Below the pieces are notes generated by a model. The model saw nothing but the letters and a program-made list of their open reading frames with translations, was not told where the DNA came from and did no database searches. From an uncultured Actinomyces sp. (GTDB taxonomy: Bacteria > Actinomycetota > Actinomycetes > Actinomycetales > Actinomycetaceae), in contig URAS01000011.1 in assembly GCA_900545825.1 (NCBI GenBank), positions 1 to 64,000 of the forward strand: a stretch of DNA of 64,000 nt, written 5' to 3'. The translations under genes were made by a program, and so were the position numbers. How positions within the stretch are numbered: the stretch's first letter is position 1; each line of letters opens with the position of its first letter. Positions 24,340 to 33,594 of the stretch are shown one piece after another.

Positions 24340-25698
24340 TTACGCCGGGGTGACCTCGAGGACGACGGCGTGCGGACCCGGCGCGCCGGTGAAGACGACG
24401 TCGTGGGCGTCCTCGGCGACACTCGCCGAACCGCCGCCGACGACGCGGGCCGCCGCCAGGGCGACCGGGCAGCGCACGCGCCCGGAGGTCGCGTCCGCTT
24501 CGTCATCCCGCGCGCCCAACAGGTAAAAGTGCCCGTCGCGCGCCGTTGCCGTCCACACCCAGCCGTCAGAGCCGGCCACGCCCTCGGCGCCGGCCCACGG
24601 CCGCGTGCCATAAATGCCTTCGCCGTTGACGCGCAGCCACTGCCCCAGCTGGGCCAGCCGCTCGCGCGCCGGCTGCGACATCGCGCCCGTCTCGTCCGGG
24701 CCGATCCCGATGAGGTAGTTGCCGCCGCGCCCGACGATCGCCACGAGGTCGCTCAACACGCGGTGGAGTGGCTTCGCCGGGTCGTTCGGCTGCTCGCAGC
24801 ACCACGTGCGCGTCAGCGTGATGCACGACTCCCACGGATAGTCGAGGACGCCGTCCGGGATCTCTTGCTCGGGCGTGCGGTAGTCCTCGTAGCAGCCGTG
24901 AACCTCGCGGTCGACGACGAGGATCCCCGGCTGCAGCTCCCGGGCGCGCGCCGCGATCTGGTCCATCCCGATCGGCTCGACCGGCTCGTGGACCCACCCG
25001 GCATCGAGCCACAGGACCTTGACGTCGCCGTAGTTCGCCAGCAGCTCCTCGAGCTGCGCCTGCGTGTACTCGACGAACGACGCCCACTTGCGCGGGTGCG
25101 CGTCGATATCGAAATTGTGCAGCCGATTCTCGATCGGCCGCGACCGGTCCCAATATCCGGGGTGATTCCAGTCGGCCTTCGAGAAATACAGCCCCATATC
25201 CAGGCCCTCGGCCCGGAAAGCGTCGGTCACCTCGCGGACAATATCGCGCCCCAAACCGGCGTCCTCGGCCGTCGATTTGAAGTTCGAATACTCCGTGTCG
25301 TACATGGCGAAACCGTCGTGGTGCTTCGTCGTGAACACGCAATAGCGCATCCCCGCGTCGGCACACACGCGCGCCCAGTCGGCGGCGTCGAAGTCGCGCC
25401 CGCACATGCCGCGCGCCTGGTCGTTATACCAGGTGTGGTACTGCGCGTCCGTGCCCGACCAGTCGGCCGGCGGGTCGGTGAACGCCCCCAAGTGCTGGCG
25501 GTGCAGCGACCACGACCCGCCCTGACGAATCGACGTGTAAATACCCCAGTGGATAATGACGCCGACTTTCGCGTCGCGCCACCGTTCCAGATTCTCGGCC
25601 ACCGCCGGATCCGTGGGATACCTATATCCCGGATCGGGCGTGGGCTCTAACGCACCGGCGGCCTCGAGGGCGTCTGGGGTAAAGTCGAAATCCGTCAT
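24340..25698 (-). CDS. GH29 alpha-L-fucosidase
   Basis: 452 residues with a GH29 TIM barrel. Visible motifs are GVIIHWGIYT, YCVFTTKHHDGFAMYDTEYSNF, GLYFSKADWNHP and VLWLDAGWV, whose Asp is the likely nucleophile. No signal peptide is seen, so it should act in the cytosol on imported fucosylated oligosaccharides. Its ATG overlaps the permease stop (TAATG), making it the last gene of the ABC importer operon. The distance to the true start is clear because the upstream open frame lies inside the permease gene. Confidence 0.92.
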   Translation of the reverse strand: MTDFDFTPDALEAAGALEPTPDPGYRYPTDPAVAENLERWRDAKVGVIIHWGIYTSIRQGGSWSLHRQHLGAFTDPPADWSGTDAQYHTWYNDQARGMCGRDFDAADWARVCADAGMRYCVFTTKHHDGFAMYDTEYSNFKSTAEDAGLGRDIVREVTDAFRAEGLDMGLYFSKADWNHPGYWDRSRPIENRLHNFDIDAHPRKWASFVEYTQAQLEELLANYGDVKVLWLDAGWVHEPVEPIGMDQIAARARELQPGILVVDREVHGCYEDYRTPEQEIPDGVLDYPWESCITLTRTWCCEQPNDPAKPLHRVLSDLVAIVGRGGNYLIGIGPDETGAMSQPARERLAQLGQWLRVNGEGIYGTRPWAGAEGVAGSDGWVWTATARDGHFYLLGARDDEADATSGRVRCPVALAAARVVGGGSASVAEDAHDVVFTGAPGPHAVVLEVTPA

Positions 25699-26627
25699 TA
25701 GAACTTGAGGCCTCCGTCCTCGATCCCGCGGAAGAAGTACTTCTGCGTGAAGAAGAAGATGAGCAGCACGGGGATCAGCGCGACGATCGCGCCGGCCAGG
25801 ATCTGCTGGTAGGTGACGCCCTCGACGGACGACTTCAGCGTGGTGAGCGCCAGCATCATCGTCTGGTTGTTCGGGTCGGGCAGGACCAGCAGCGGCCACA
25901 GGAAGTCCGACCACGCGAAGATGAACGCCGTCAGCCCGACGACCGTGAGGGCGCCCTTGACCTGCGGAAGGAAGATCGTGAAGAACCGGCGGGCCTCGCC
26001 GGCGCCGTCGATGAACGCGGCGTCCTCGATCTCGTCCGGAATCCCCATAAACGCGGCGCGCATGAGGAGGATCTGGAACGGCCCGATCATCGCGGGCAGC
26101 CACACGCCGATCAGCGACCCGTACAGGTGGACGTTGGCGACGATGTTAAACAGCGAGAGCATCAACGACTCGAAGGGGAAGATCATCGCCGACATGACGA
26201 TGGCCTGGGCAATCCCGCGGCCCTTCCAGCCGCGCCGCGACAGCATGTAGCCGCCCAGCGACGAGAGGATCAGCTGCGACACGACGGTCAGCGCGCAGAC
26301 GATCAGCGAGTTCCCGATCGACCCGACGATGTGGGTCTTGGCGAAGAGGTCGTGGAACGCCTTAAGCGACCACGTCTGGGGGAACACCGTGGCGCCCTGG
26401 CCGAACACCGGCTCGCCCGGCGCCTTGAACGCGGCCAACAGGGGGACGACCAGCGGCCCCAAGAGGAGGATAAGAACGAGGACGAGGACGATATACCGGA
26501 TCACCAGGCGCTTGCCGCGGATCGTCTTGCCGCCCTGCGACTGGCGGTTGCGGTCGGCGTAACGCTTGAAGGCCGACGCCTTCGCCGGCTTGGCGGCGCT
26601 GGAGGTGGACGGGGTTTGCGTGGTCAT
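25698..26627 (-). CDS. Carbohydrate ABC transporter permease (MalG-like)
   Basis: 309 residues with six TM helices. The cytoplasmic EAA loop reads DEIEDAAFIDGAGEARRF, which docks to the ATPase. It overlaps the upstream permease gene by 4 nt. No ATPase gene is in the locus, so a shared MsmX/MsiK-type ATPase encoded elsewhere is likely. Confidence 0.93.
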   Translation of the reverse strand: MTTQTPSTSSAAKPAKASAFKRYADRNRQSQGGKTIRGKRLVIRYIVLVLVLILLLGPLVVPLLAAFKAPGEPVFGQGATVFPQTWSLKAFHDLFAKTHIVGSIGNSLIVCALTVVSQLILSSLGGYMLSRRGWKGRGIAQAIVMSAMIFPFESLMLSLFNIVANVHLYGSLIGVWLPAMIGPFQILLMRAAFMGIPDEIEDAAFIDGAGEARRFFTIFLPQVKGALTVVGLTAFIFAWSDFLWPLLVLPDPNNQTMMLALTTLKSSVEGVTYQQILAGAIVALIPVLLIFFFTQKYFFRGIEDGGLKF

Positions 26628-27529
26628 GCCTGCTCCTCAGCTTTCGCGTTGAGCTTGCGCGACGCGACGATGAAGCCCACGGTCAGCAGGAACAGCAGCA
26701 CCGAGGCCGCCGAACCCAAACCGATGTTGCCGTAGGTGACGTCCGTCTGCTCGCGCAGGTACATCGTGATCGTCTTTGCCGGCGAGTTCGGCCCGCCCAG
26801 CAAGTAGACCTCGGTAAAGATTTTCAGACACCCGATCGTGCAGAGGACGCCGACCAGGTACATCATGATCCGCACGGACGGGACGGTGACAACAAAGAAG
26901 CGTCGCACAGGCCCGGCGCCGTCGACCTCGGCGGCCTCGTACACCGACTTATCAGTGTTCGCGAGGGCGGCCAGGTAGAGGACCATGTAGTAGGGCAGGC
27001 CCTGCCACAGGGTGATGAGCATGGCGGAGAACAGCAGCAGCCACCGGTTCGTGAGGAACGGAATGGGGTTGTCGATCAGCCCGATCCCCATGAGGAAGTG
27101 GTTGAACGAGCCGTCGAACTGCAGCAGCGACGTCCACGCCAGCGAGATAACGACCAGCGAACACAGCGCCGGAATGTAATAGAGGCACCGGAACACGCCG
27201 ATTCCGGGCACGTAGTCGCGCACCAGCAGGGCCAGCAGCAGCGGGAGGAACACCATGAGCGGCACGACGCACACGGCGTAGAGGACCGAGTTACCGACGG
27301 CCGACCAGAACTGCGGATCCGAGAGGACGGTGCGGAAGTTGTCGAACCCCACGAGCGGGCCCGGCGACTGCAACGGCGTCGTGTCGGTGAACGACAGGTA
27401 CACCGTGTTGAAGAACGGGAAGATGTAGAAGCAGATCACCGCCAGGACCGGCAGGGCGATCCACACGATCGGCACCCACGCGGGCCGAAAGCGCGCCGCG
27501 CCATTCAAATATTCTTTCTTCTTAGCCAC
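26624..27529 (-). CDS. Carbohydrate ABC transporter permease (MalF-like)
   Basis: 301 residues with six TM helices. FDNFRTVLSDPQFWSAVGNSVLYA is typical of CUT1 permeases, and the EAA loop is YEAAEVDGAGPVRRF. It lies downstream of the binding protein (83-nt gap) and pairs with the MalG-like permease to form the membrane channel. Confidence 0.93.
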   Translation of the reverse strand: MAKKKEYLNGAARFRPAWVPIVWIALPVLAVICFYIFPFFNTVYLSFTDTTPLQSPGPLVGFDNFRTVLSDPQFWSAVGNSVLYAVCVVPLMVFLPLLLALLVRDYVPGIGVFRCLYYIPALCSLVVISLAWTSLLQFDGSFNHFLMGIGLIDNPIPFLTNRWLLLFSAMLITLWQGLPYYMVLYLAALANTDKSVYEAAEVDGAGPVRRFFVVTVPSVRIMMYLVGVLCTIGCLKIFTEVYLLGGPNSPAKTITMYLREQTDVTYGNIGLGSAASVLLFLLTVGFIVASRKLNAKAEEQA

Positions 27530-27612
27530 AGCGACTCCTCGGTATCGATCCCTTCCGTTGGCCGACTTGCCGGCGGCTCTCTCTCATTGCCGCCGGCAAG
27601 TCGGCGAACACG

Positions 27613-29019
27613 CTACTTCTTGCTGGCGTTCAGCTTCTTAACCAGCGTATTCATCTTGTCCTGAGCGTTCTTCAGGGCCTGCTCCGGCTCTTCTTCACCG
27701 CGGATGGCCTTGACGACGGCCTCGGACAGGGTCGACTGGACCTGGCCGGTGAGGTAGGCGTCGGACGCGTCGGTCGACGCGTTCTTCGCGGCCTCGAGGG
27801 CGATGTCATAGTCCTTCTGCAGGAGGGCGTCGCCCTTGGTGTACTCCGGCGGGTTGGCCTGGAGCTTGTCGAGGGCTTCCTGCGACGGAGGCATAACGAC
27901 GGCGCCGCCGTTACGGGCCCAGTTGTATTCCTGCTCGGCCGAGGTGATGTATTCGGCGAACTTGACGGCCAGCGGCGCGTTCTTCGTCGTCACCGAGACG
28001 GCGATGAACTGCGGCGACACGGCCGAGTGGCCGCCCTCGGACTTCGGGTACGGGGCCACGCCGGTGTTGGCGTAAACCTGGGCGTTGTTTTCCTTGATGT
28101 TACGGACGAACGCGGGGTTCGGGGTGCCGAAGGCGAGGTTGCCCTTGTTGTAGGCCTTGCCCGGATCCGGCTCGGACGTGAACGAGTCCGGCGGGATGAC
28201 GCCGGCGTCGTTGAGTTCCTTCATCTTCTCGAGCCAGTGGATCGCGTTCTTGTCGTTCGCGAAGGTGAACTCGGTGGCGTCGTCGTTCATCATCTTGACG
28301 CCCATCGACGCCCACTCGGCGTGGATCTGCCACTGCGGGTTGCCCCACAGGGCGAAGTCACCCTTGTTGGCCTTGGCGATCTTCTCGGCCGCGTCGAAGC
28401 GCTCGTCCATCGTGGTCGGGACCTTCTCGGGGTCGAGGCCGTTACGCTGGAAAACGTCCTTGTTGTAGACGGTGATGAACGGGCCGAAGTACCACGGAAT
28501 AGCCGTGTGGTCGCCGTTCTTGCCCAGCGCGGCGGCCTTGTAGACCTCGGGAAGGATGTGGTCGCCGGCCTTCGGCGCCTTCTTGTCGATGTCCATGAGG
28601 AAGTTACGGCTGGACAGCGCCATGATCGTCGACGACGGAACGTTGACGACGTCCGCCATCTTGCAGCCCTGGGCCTGCGTCGAAATGATGTTGTCGAAGT
28701 CCTCGGAACCGCCCTGGTCGGTCCACTTGATCTTCGTGCCCGGGTTCTCCTTTTCGAACTCGGCGATCTGGGCGGTGAAGAAGTCCTTGAAGTCGGACTG
28801 CAGGCCCTGCGTCATCCAGGTGATTTCACCCTTGACGTTCTTCGTGTCGATCGCCGTGTCGTCGATGTTGCCCTTGGGGACGTCACACGAGACCTTGGGG
28901 GCCTCGGCGCCGCCCTTGTCGGACGATGAGGACGAGCTGGATCCGTTGGAACAGGCGGTGAGCGCCAGGGAAGCCATGCCGACGACGGCAACGGCTTTCA
29001 TCAGTTTTCTCGTAGACAT
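27613..29019 (-). CDS. Sugar-binding lipoprotein of an ABC importer
   Basis: 468-residue CUT1 solute-binding protein. The lipoprotein signal is MSTRKLMKAV...SLALTAC, with lipobox Cys23 followed by a Ser-rich linker. The mature part has the type-2 PBP layout (GEITWMTQGLQSDF, YKAAALGKNGDHTAIPWYFGP, VSVTTKNAPLAVKFAEYIT). The start chosen has GGAGGT 8 nt upstream; 29 more in-frame residues upstream would hide the signal peptide. Neighbours (fucosidase, beta-galactosidase) suggest a fucosylated or galactosylated oligosaccharide ligand. Confidence 0.93.
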   Translation of the reverse strand: MSTRKLMKAVAVVGMASLALTACSNGSSSSSSSDKGGAEAPKVSCDVPKGNIDDTAIDTKNVKGEITWMTQGLQSDFKDFFTAQIAEFEKENPGTKIKWTDQGGSEDFDNIISTQAQGCKMADVVNVPSSTIMALSSRNFLMDIDKKAPKAGDHILPEVYKAAALGKNGDHTAIPWYFGPFITVYNKDVFQRNGLDPEKVPTTMDERFDAAEKIAKANKGDFALWGNPQWQIHAEWASMGVKMMNDDATEFTFANDKNAIHWLEKMKELNDAGVIPPDSFTSEPDPGKAYNKGNLAFGTPNPAFVRNIKENNAQVYANTGVAPYPKSEGGHSAVSPQFIAVSVTTKNAPLAVKFAEYITSAEQEYNWARNGGAVVMPPSQEALDKLQANPPEYTKGDALLQKDYDIALEAAKNASTDASDAYLTGQVQSTLSEAVVKAIRGEEEPEQALKNAQDKMNTLVKKLNASKK

Positions 29020-29070
29020 GCGGGGTAACCTCCATTGGTTCTGTGATCGCTTCTCGAGCCATCCACGTAC

Positions 29071-29084
29071 CTGACACGTGTTAG
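29071..29084. promoter_or_regulatory. Predicted LacI operator upstream of the ABC operon
   Basis: CTGACACGTGTTAG is a near-perfect 14-bp palindrome 52 nt upstream of the binding-protein start. Almost the same palindrome lies between lacZ and the LacI gene at 32398. Confidence 0.65.
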
Positions 29085-29128
29085 GTGTGATGTTAGCGTA
29101 CACCATAACGCGTGCCGGGCGCTAGTAT

Positions 29129-32100
29129 TCAGGCCCATTGTCTGAGGGAAACAGTGAGATCGCTGGCGGTCGGGTGGGCCTGGAACGCCGGGAGGACGTC
29201 CGGGCCACACGATCGCGAACCGATCCCGTGGTGGTGGGTGTCAACGATCAGCTGCCACCCCGAGGGCGGCTGCTGGGCCAATTCCCACGCGTGATTGGCG
29301 GTGGACAGGGCCTCGACACTGTAGGGCACGAGGCTGACGCCCACCGGCTGCGACGCGGTAAAAACCCAGGTCGCGGCGGATGTGCGGACGGCGAAGCGCG
29401 TGACGTGCTGGCGCAGCGAGCACTCCTGCGGCTTGAGCGGGCTGTGCGACAGCCACGCCTGCCGGTCCGCGGGTTCAGCGAAGGTGCCCATCCAGGCACC
29501 CTCGGCCATGTCGGGGTAGCTGGGCCCGGGGCCCAGGCCCTGCCACGCCCACTCGAGGACACCCTCGGGGAGCGTCCACGCCCAGCCCAGCCGCGGGATG
29601 ATCGCCGGCCACTGGCCGACAGGCGTCGCGCGCAACCGCAGGTCGACCCGGGAATCGGCCGCGCTGAGCGAGGCGTGCGTATCGAGTTGCCACGTCGCCA
29701 GCGGGGCCGACGTCACCGCGTACCACGACGTCGCGTCCACGTGGCGCGTTGAGTGGGTGGCGGCGTCGAGGTGCGCCTCGCGCCACCGGTCGGCCGACGA
29801 CGCCGCGCGCCCCGGCACCGGCGGGATCATGAGGCTGGCCGGGTCGCGGTCCCAATAGTCGAGGCCGCCGTGCCCGCCGTCGTTGTCGGTCGGCGCCCGC
29901 CACACCTGGGGCCTCGGCCACCACGGCCTGGGCGTCCCCTGCGGCACGAACAGGCCGGCGAAGAAGTCCGCGACGTGCCCGTTTGCCGCGTCGGCGGTGA
30001 GCGCCTCCGGTTCGCGCCCGTCGACCGCGAGCGCCACTCGCGGGACCGGTTCGGCGGCCGGCGCGCCCGCGAGCGCGCCGGAGAGGACCTGCGCCGAGGC
30101 GACGCATCCGCCCTCGTCGGCAGCGGTTTCGCCGCGGCCGGGAACGCCGGAGTCCCCCTCGGCCTGCCACTGGGCGACGCTGGCGACGCGGTAGTCGCCC
30201 CACGACGACCCGACGGGGCCGCACGCCGCCTCGTCGCCCACGAAGCCGCAGGCGGGGGTGGATTCCACGCCGCGGAGGGCGCCTAACTCGAGTGCCCATG
30301 CGGTGACGCGGCCCGAGAGACTCCGCGGCAGCCGCAACGTTCCGGCGCCCTCGGGGTCGATCCCCGGCAGCTGGAGCGTCAGTGCGCCCGCGTCATCGAG
30401 GATCCTGAGGACGCCAGGCGCCGACCGGTCGATCGCGTCGCCGTTGCTCACCCGCACGGCGTCCGGACCGGCGGCCATGATCCGCAGCGGGGCGACCGTG
30501 GCCGCCCACGCCGACAAGCCGGGGCTGACCTGCTCGTTTGCCGAGATCAGGCCGTCACAGACGAAGTTCCCGTCGTGCAGCTTTTCGCCAAAGTCGCCGC
30601 CGTAACCCAGCCGCTCGTCGCCGGGCGCAAGGGCGAGGGCATGGTCGCGCCACTCCCAGACGAAGCCGCCGCAGTGCGTGGGGTGGGCGTCGACGCGGCG
30701 CCACAGCTCGCCGATGCCGCCGGGGCCGGTGCCCATGGCGTGCAGGCATTCGATCATGACGTAGGGCAAGGTGCGGGCGTGCTGGCACTGCGCCGGGGTC
30801 AGGCGCGAGCACGGGTGCCCGGCCCACGCGACCGGGCCGTCGCCCTCGAAAAAGGCGTCGACCTCGTCTAACGCCGGGTACATGCGCGAGTGAAAGTCGG
30901 AGTAGGCGCCCTCGTAGTCGGCCTCGTAGTGGATGGGCCGCGAGGGGTCGAGGCGGCGGATGAGGTCGGCGGACGCGGCGAGGTTGGTTCCGGTGCCCGA
31001 CTCGTTGCCCAGCGACCACACGACGACGCAGGCGTGGTTGCGGTCGCGCGCGATAAAACGCCTGGTCCGGTCGAGGATCGCGTCGCGCCACGCCGGCTCG
31101 TCGGTCGGGTTGTCGCGCCAGCCCTGGCACTCGAATCCGTGGGTTTCGAGGTCGCACTCGTCCATCACCCACAGGCCCATCTCGTCGCACAGGTCGAGCA
31201 GTTCGGCCGAGGGCGGGTAGTGCGAGGTGCGGATCGCGTTGACGTTGTGCTGCTTCATGAGGGCGAGGTCGCGGCGGGCGGCCTCGCGGTCGAAGACGCG
31301 GCCCTGGTCGCGGAGGATTTCGTGCCGGTTGACGCCGCGGAGCACCAGGCGGCGGCCGTTGACGCGCAGCTGGCCGTCCTCGATCGTCACCGTGCGGAAA
31401 CCGACGCGGACCTGGCGTTCTTCGGCCGGCGTGGCGACCGACAGCGTGGCGAGCGCGGGGTTCGCGGGCGACCACGGGGTCACCTGCGGCACCCGGGCGG
31501 ACAGCCGGTAACGCCGCCACTCCCCCGGACCCAGATCGGCGCAGTCATCGGCGTCCCCGCCCTCGACCGGCTCCATCACCCCGAGGTCGCGCCCGTCCAG
31601 CGACACCGAGGGCGCCTGCCCCGCCAGCGCCTCGACCTGCAGCAGCCCGTCGCCGCTGGTCACGTGGTAGTCGGCACGCACGGTGACGTCGGCGACGCCG
31701 GTGCGCGGGCGCCACACGAGGACGATCGGCCGGAAGATGCCGGGCAGCCACCACTGGTCTTGATCTTCGAGGTACGACCCGGCCGAGAACTGGCTGACGC
31801 GCACGGCGATCGTATGCGTGACCTGCGGATTCGCGTCGAATCCGGCGGGCAGTGCGAGGTCCTGCGTCAGCCGCGACCCCTGGGTGAGGCCCACGTACTC
31901 GCCGTCGATCCAGATGCGCGCGGACGACTCGACGCCGAGGACGCGGAGGACCCATTCGCCCTCACCGTCGGTCGCCGGCAGCAGGAATTCGCGCAGGTAG
32001 TCGCCGGTTGGGTTGGCGTCGGGCACGAACGGCGGGTCGACGGGGAACGGGTAGGTGACGTTCGTGTACTGCGGCCGCGACACGTCGGTGGCGACCAGGC

Positions 32101-32362
32101 CCCAGTGCGCGGGAACGGGCATGTCGCGCCAATACCCATCAGGCGCGTCCCAGCCCGCGTCGACCCACGAGGGCGTCGGCCCGTCATCGGGGATTTCCGG
32201 GGAAAAGTGGAACTGCCACGTGCCGTCCAGGCTGACCTGGGGCACCGTCGTCGGGGTCGCGGAAACCGGCCGCAACCGGGTGCCCTCGCCGGGGATAGGG
32301 CGCCGCTCGGCGTCCGTTCCAGGGCATGTCCACATGCCCGATTTGCCTGGTATCCACGTCAC
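29129..32362 (-). CDS. GH2 beta-galactosidase (LacZ type)
   Basis: 1077 residues, full-length LacZ architecture: jelly-roll (LDGTWQFHFSPEI, YTNVTYPFPVDPPFVP), immunoglobulin-like domains, a TIM barrel and the C-terminal Bgal small chain. NRHEILRDQGRVFD and VVWSLGNESGTGTN (acid/base Glu) are clear. The nucleophile Glu is in YVMIECLHAMG. There is no signal peptide, so it is cytosolic. The GTG start follows AGGTGG by 6 nt; internal ATGs would trim the N-terminus. It is divergent from a LacI regulator with a palindromic operator between them. Confidence 0.93.
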   Translation of the reverse strand: MTWIPGKSGMWTCPGTDAERRPIPGEGTRLRPVSATPTTVPQVSLDGTWQFHFSPEIPDDGPTPSWVDAGWDAPDGYWRDMPVPAHWGLVATDVSRPQYTNVTYPFPVDPPFVPDANPTGDYLREFLLPATDGEGEWVLRVLGVESSARIWIDGEYVGLTQGSRLTQDLALPAGFDANPQVTHTIAVRVSQFSAGSYLEDQDQWWLPGIFRPIVLVWRPRTGVADVTVRADYHVTSGDGLLQVEALAGQAPSVSLDGRDLGVMEPVEGGDADDCADLGPGEWRRYRLSARVPQVTPWSPANPALATLSVATPAEERQVRVGFRTVTIEDGQLRVNGRRLVLRGVNRHEILRDQGRVFDREAARRDLALMKQHNVNAIRTSHYPPSAELLDLCDEMGLWVMDECDLETHGFECQGWRDNPTDEPAWRDAILDRTRRFIARDRNHACVVVWSLGNESGTGTNLAASADLIRRLDPSRPIHYEADYEGAYSDFHSRMYPALDEVDAFFEGDGPVAWAGHPCSRLTPAQCQHARTLPYVMIECLHAMGTGPGGIGELWRRVDAHPTHCGGFVWEWRDHALALAPGDERLGYGGDFGEKLHDGNFVCDGLISANEQVSPGLSAWAATVAPLRIMAAGPDAVRVSNGDAIDRSAPGVLRILDDAGALTLQLPGIDPEGAGTLRLPRSLSGRVTAWALELGALRGVESTPACGFVGDEAACGPVGSSWGDYRVASVAQWQAEGDSGVPGRGETAADEGGCVASAQVLSGALAGAPAAEPVPRVALAVDGREPEALTADAANGHVADFFAGLFVPQGTPRPWWPRPQVWRAPTDNDGGHGGLDYWDRDPASLMIPPVPGRAASSADRWREAHLDAATHSTRHVDATSWYAVTSAPLATWQLDTHASLSAADSRVDLRLRATPVGQWPAIIPRLGWAWTLPEGVLEWAWQGLGPGPSYPDMAEGAWMGTFAEPADRQAWLSHSPLKPQECSLRQHVTRFAVRTSAATWVFTASQPVGVSLVPYSVEALSTANHAWELAQQPPSGWQLIVDTHHHGIGSRSCGPDVLPAFQAHPTASDLTVSLRQWA

Positions 32363-32397
32363 TGGTGACCACCTGCCGTTTCTCTAATAGCGCTACA

Positions 32398-32411
32398 CTA
32401 CCACGTGTTAG
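32398..32411. promoter_or_regulatory. Predicted LacI operator between lacZ and the LacI gene
   Basis: CTACCACGTGTTAG matches the palindrome at 29071 in 12 of 14 positions. Its location in the divergent region implies control of lacZ and autoregulation. Confidence 0.65.
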
Positions 32412-32462
32412 TTTTCGCTCGATGAGTTATTCTGCATGAGGAAACACGAGGGAGGGGGCGCC

Positions 32463-33518
32463 ATGGGACGGATCACGCGCGCTGACGTCGCCAAGCGGGC
32501 GGGCGTGTCGCCGACCACGGTGTCGTTGGTTCTCAACGGCAACGCCGACCGGGTGAAGATCGCCGCCCTCACGCAGGAACGCGTCCGGCAGGCGGCGCGC
32601 GACCTCAACTACATCCCGTCGGCCTCGGCGCGCATGCTGCGGATGCAGTCGACGAGGACGATCGGCCTGCTGCTGGGCCAGCTGCCGACGAACCCCTACG
32701 TCCCCGTCGTCCAGTTGCAGCTGATCACGGCGATCCGCCAGGCGCAGCAGCGCGGCTACTTCGTCCTCCCCGTCACCCAGCCCGACCCGCGCACGCCCGG
32801 CGAGGGCGACCAGGACCCGGCGGTCGACCCCTATCGGTTCGTCCGCGAGCTGTTGTCGCAGGTCCAACTGGCCGGCCTCATCTGCGAGACGACCTCGGAA
32901 CTGACGAACCTGGGCGCGTCGATTAACTCGGCGGGGGTGCCGCTCGTGTGGATGTCGCTGGTCGACACGCCGCGCCGCAGCGACGGCCGGGGCCACGTCC
33001 GCATCCACGAGCACCCGGGCGTCCGCGACATCGTCACCGGCCTCGACCTGCCGGCCACCACGCCGACGCTCACCGTGTGGGGGCCGCAGCAGCAGGCGTC
33101 CCGGCTGCAGCCGGTCAGTGACTACTTTGGCGAGAACTGCCAGCAGCTGGTCCTGCCCGACTGGGACTCGGCGTCCTCGTATCAGCAGGTCACCCGGTAT
33201 TTGCATGGCGGTGTGCGCCCGCGGCTCATCTGGTGCGCCGACGACCTGCTGGTCCCCGGCGTCATCCGGGCGTGCGAAGAGGCGAACCTCCAGATCCCGT
33301 CGGACGTCCAGGTGGTCGGCTACGGCGACCAGAACACCGATTCGTCGCAGACGCGCACGACCACCAGCGCGCACTGGCCGGTCCGCGAACTGACGGCGCG
33401 GGCGGTCGAGCTGCTCATCGACACGATCGAGGGCGGCGAGGGCGGCGGCGTGCCCGAGTCGACCTGCGAACTGCGGACCACCGCGCATTGGGGCGACACG
33501 ACGTTTAGGCGGCGTTAG
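32463..33518 (+). CDS. LacI-family regulator of the glycan locus
   Basis: 351 residues. The HTH is ITRADVAKRAGVSPTTVSLVLNG, the hinge is SARMLRMQS, and the effector domain follows (TIGLLLGQL, LAGLICETTS, WCADDLLVPGVIRACEE, VVGYGDQNTDSSQ). The chosen ATG has GAGGGAGGGG just upstream; an in-frame ATG 27 nt earlier would encode a peptide made from that site. It probably represses lacZ and the ABC-fucosidase operon through the CACGTG palindromes. Confidence 0.9.
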   Translation: MGRITRADVAKRAGVSPTTVSLVLNGNADRVKIAALTQERVRQAARDLNYIPSASARMLRMQSTRTIGLLLGQLPTNPYVPVVQLQLITAIRQAQQRGYFVLPVTQPDPRTPGEGDQDPAVDPYRFVRELLSQVQLAGLICETTSELTNLGASINSAGVPLVWMSLVDTPRRSDGRGHVRIHEHPGVRDIVTGLDLPATTPTLTVWGPQQQASRLQPVSDYFGENCQQLVLPDWDSASSYQQVTRYLHGGVRPRLIWCADDLLVPGVIRACEEANLQIPSDVQVVGYGDQNTDSSQTRTTTSAHWPVRELTARAVELLIDTIEGGEGGGVPESTCELRTTAHWGDTTFRRR

Positions 33519-33594
33519 CCACCAGGTGAGAAGCCCTGACACGGCCTTTTTGTGTCATGCTACGTTCGCAGGCAACGGTCGAAAAGGAGGGCAC

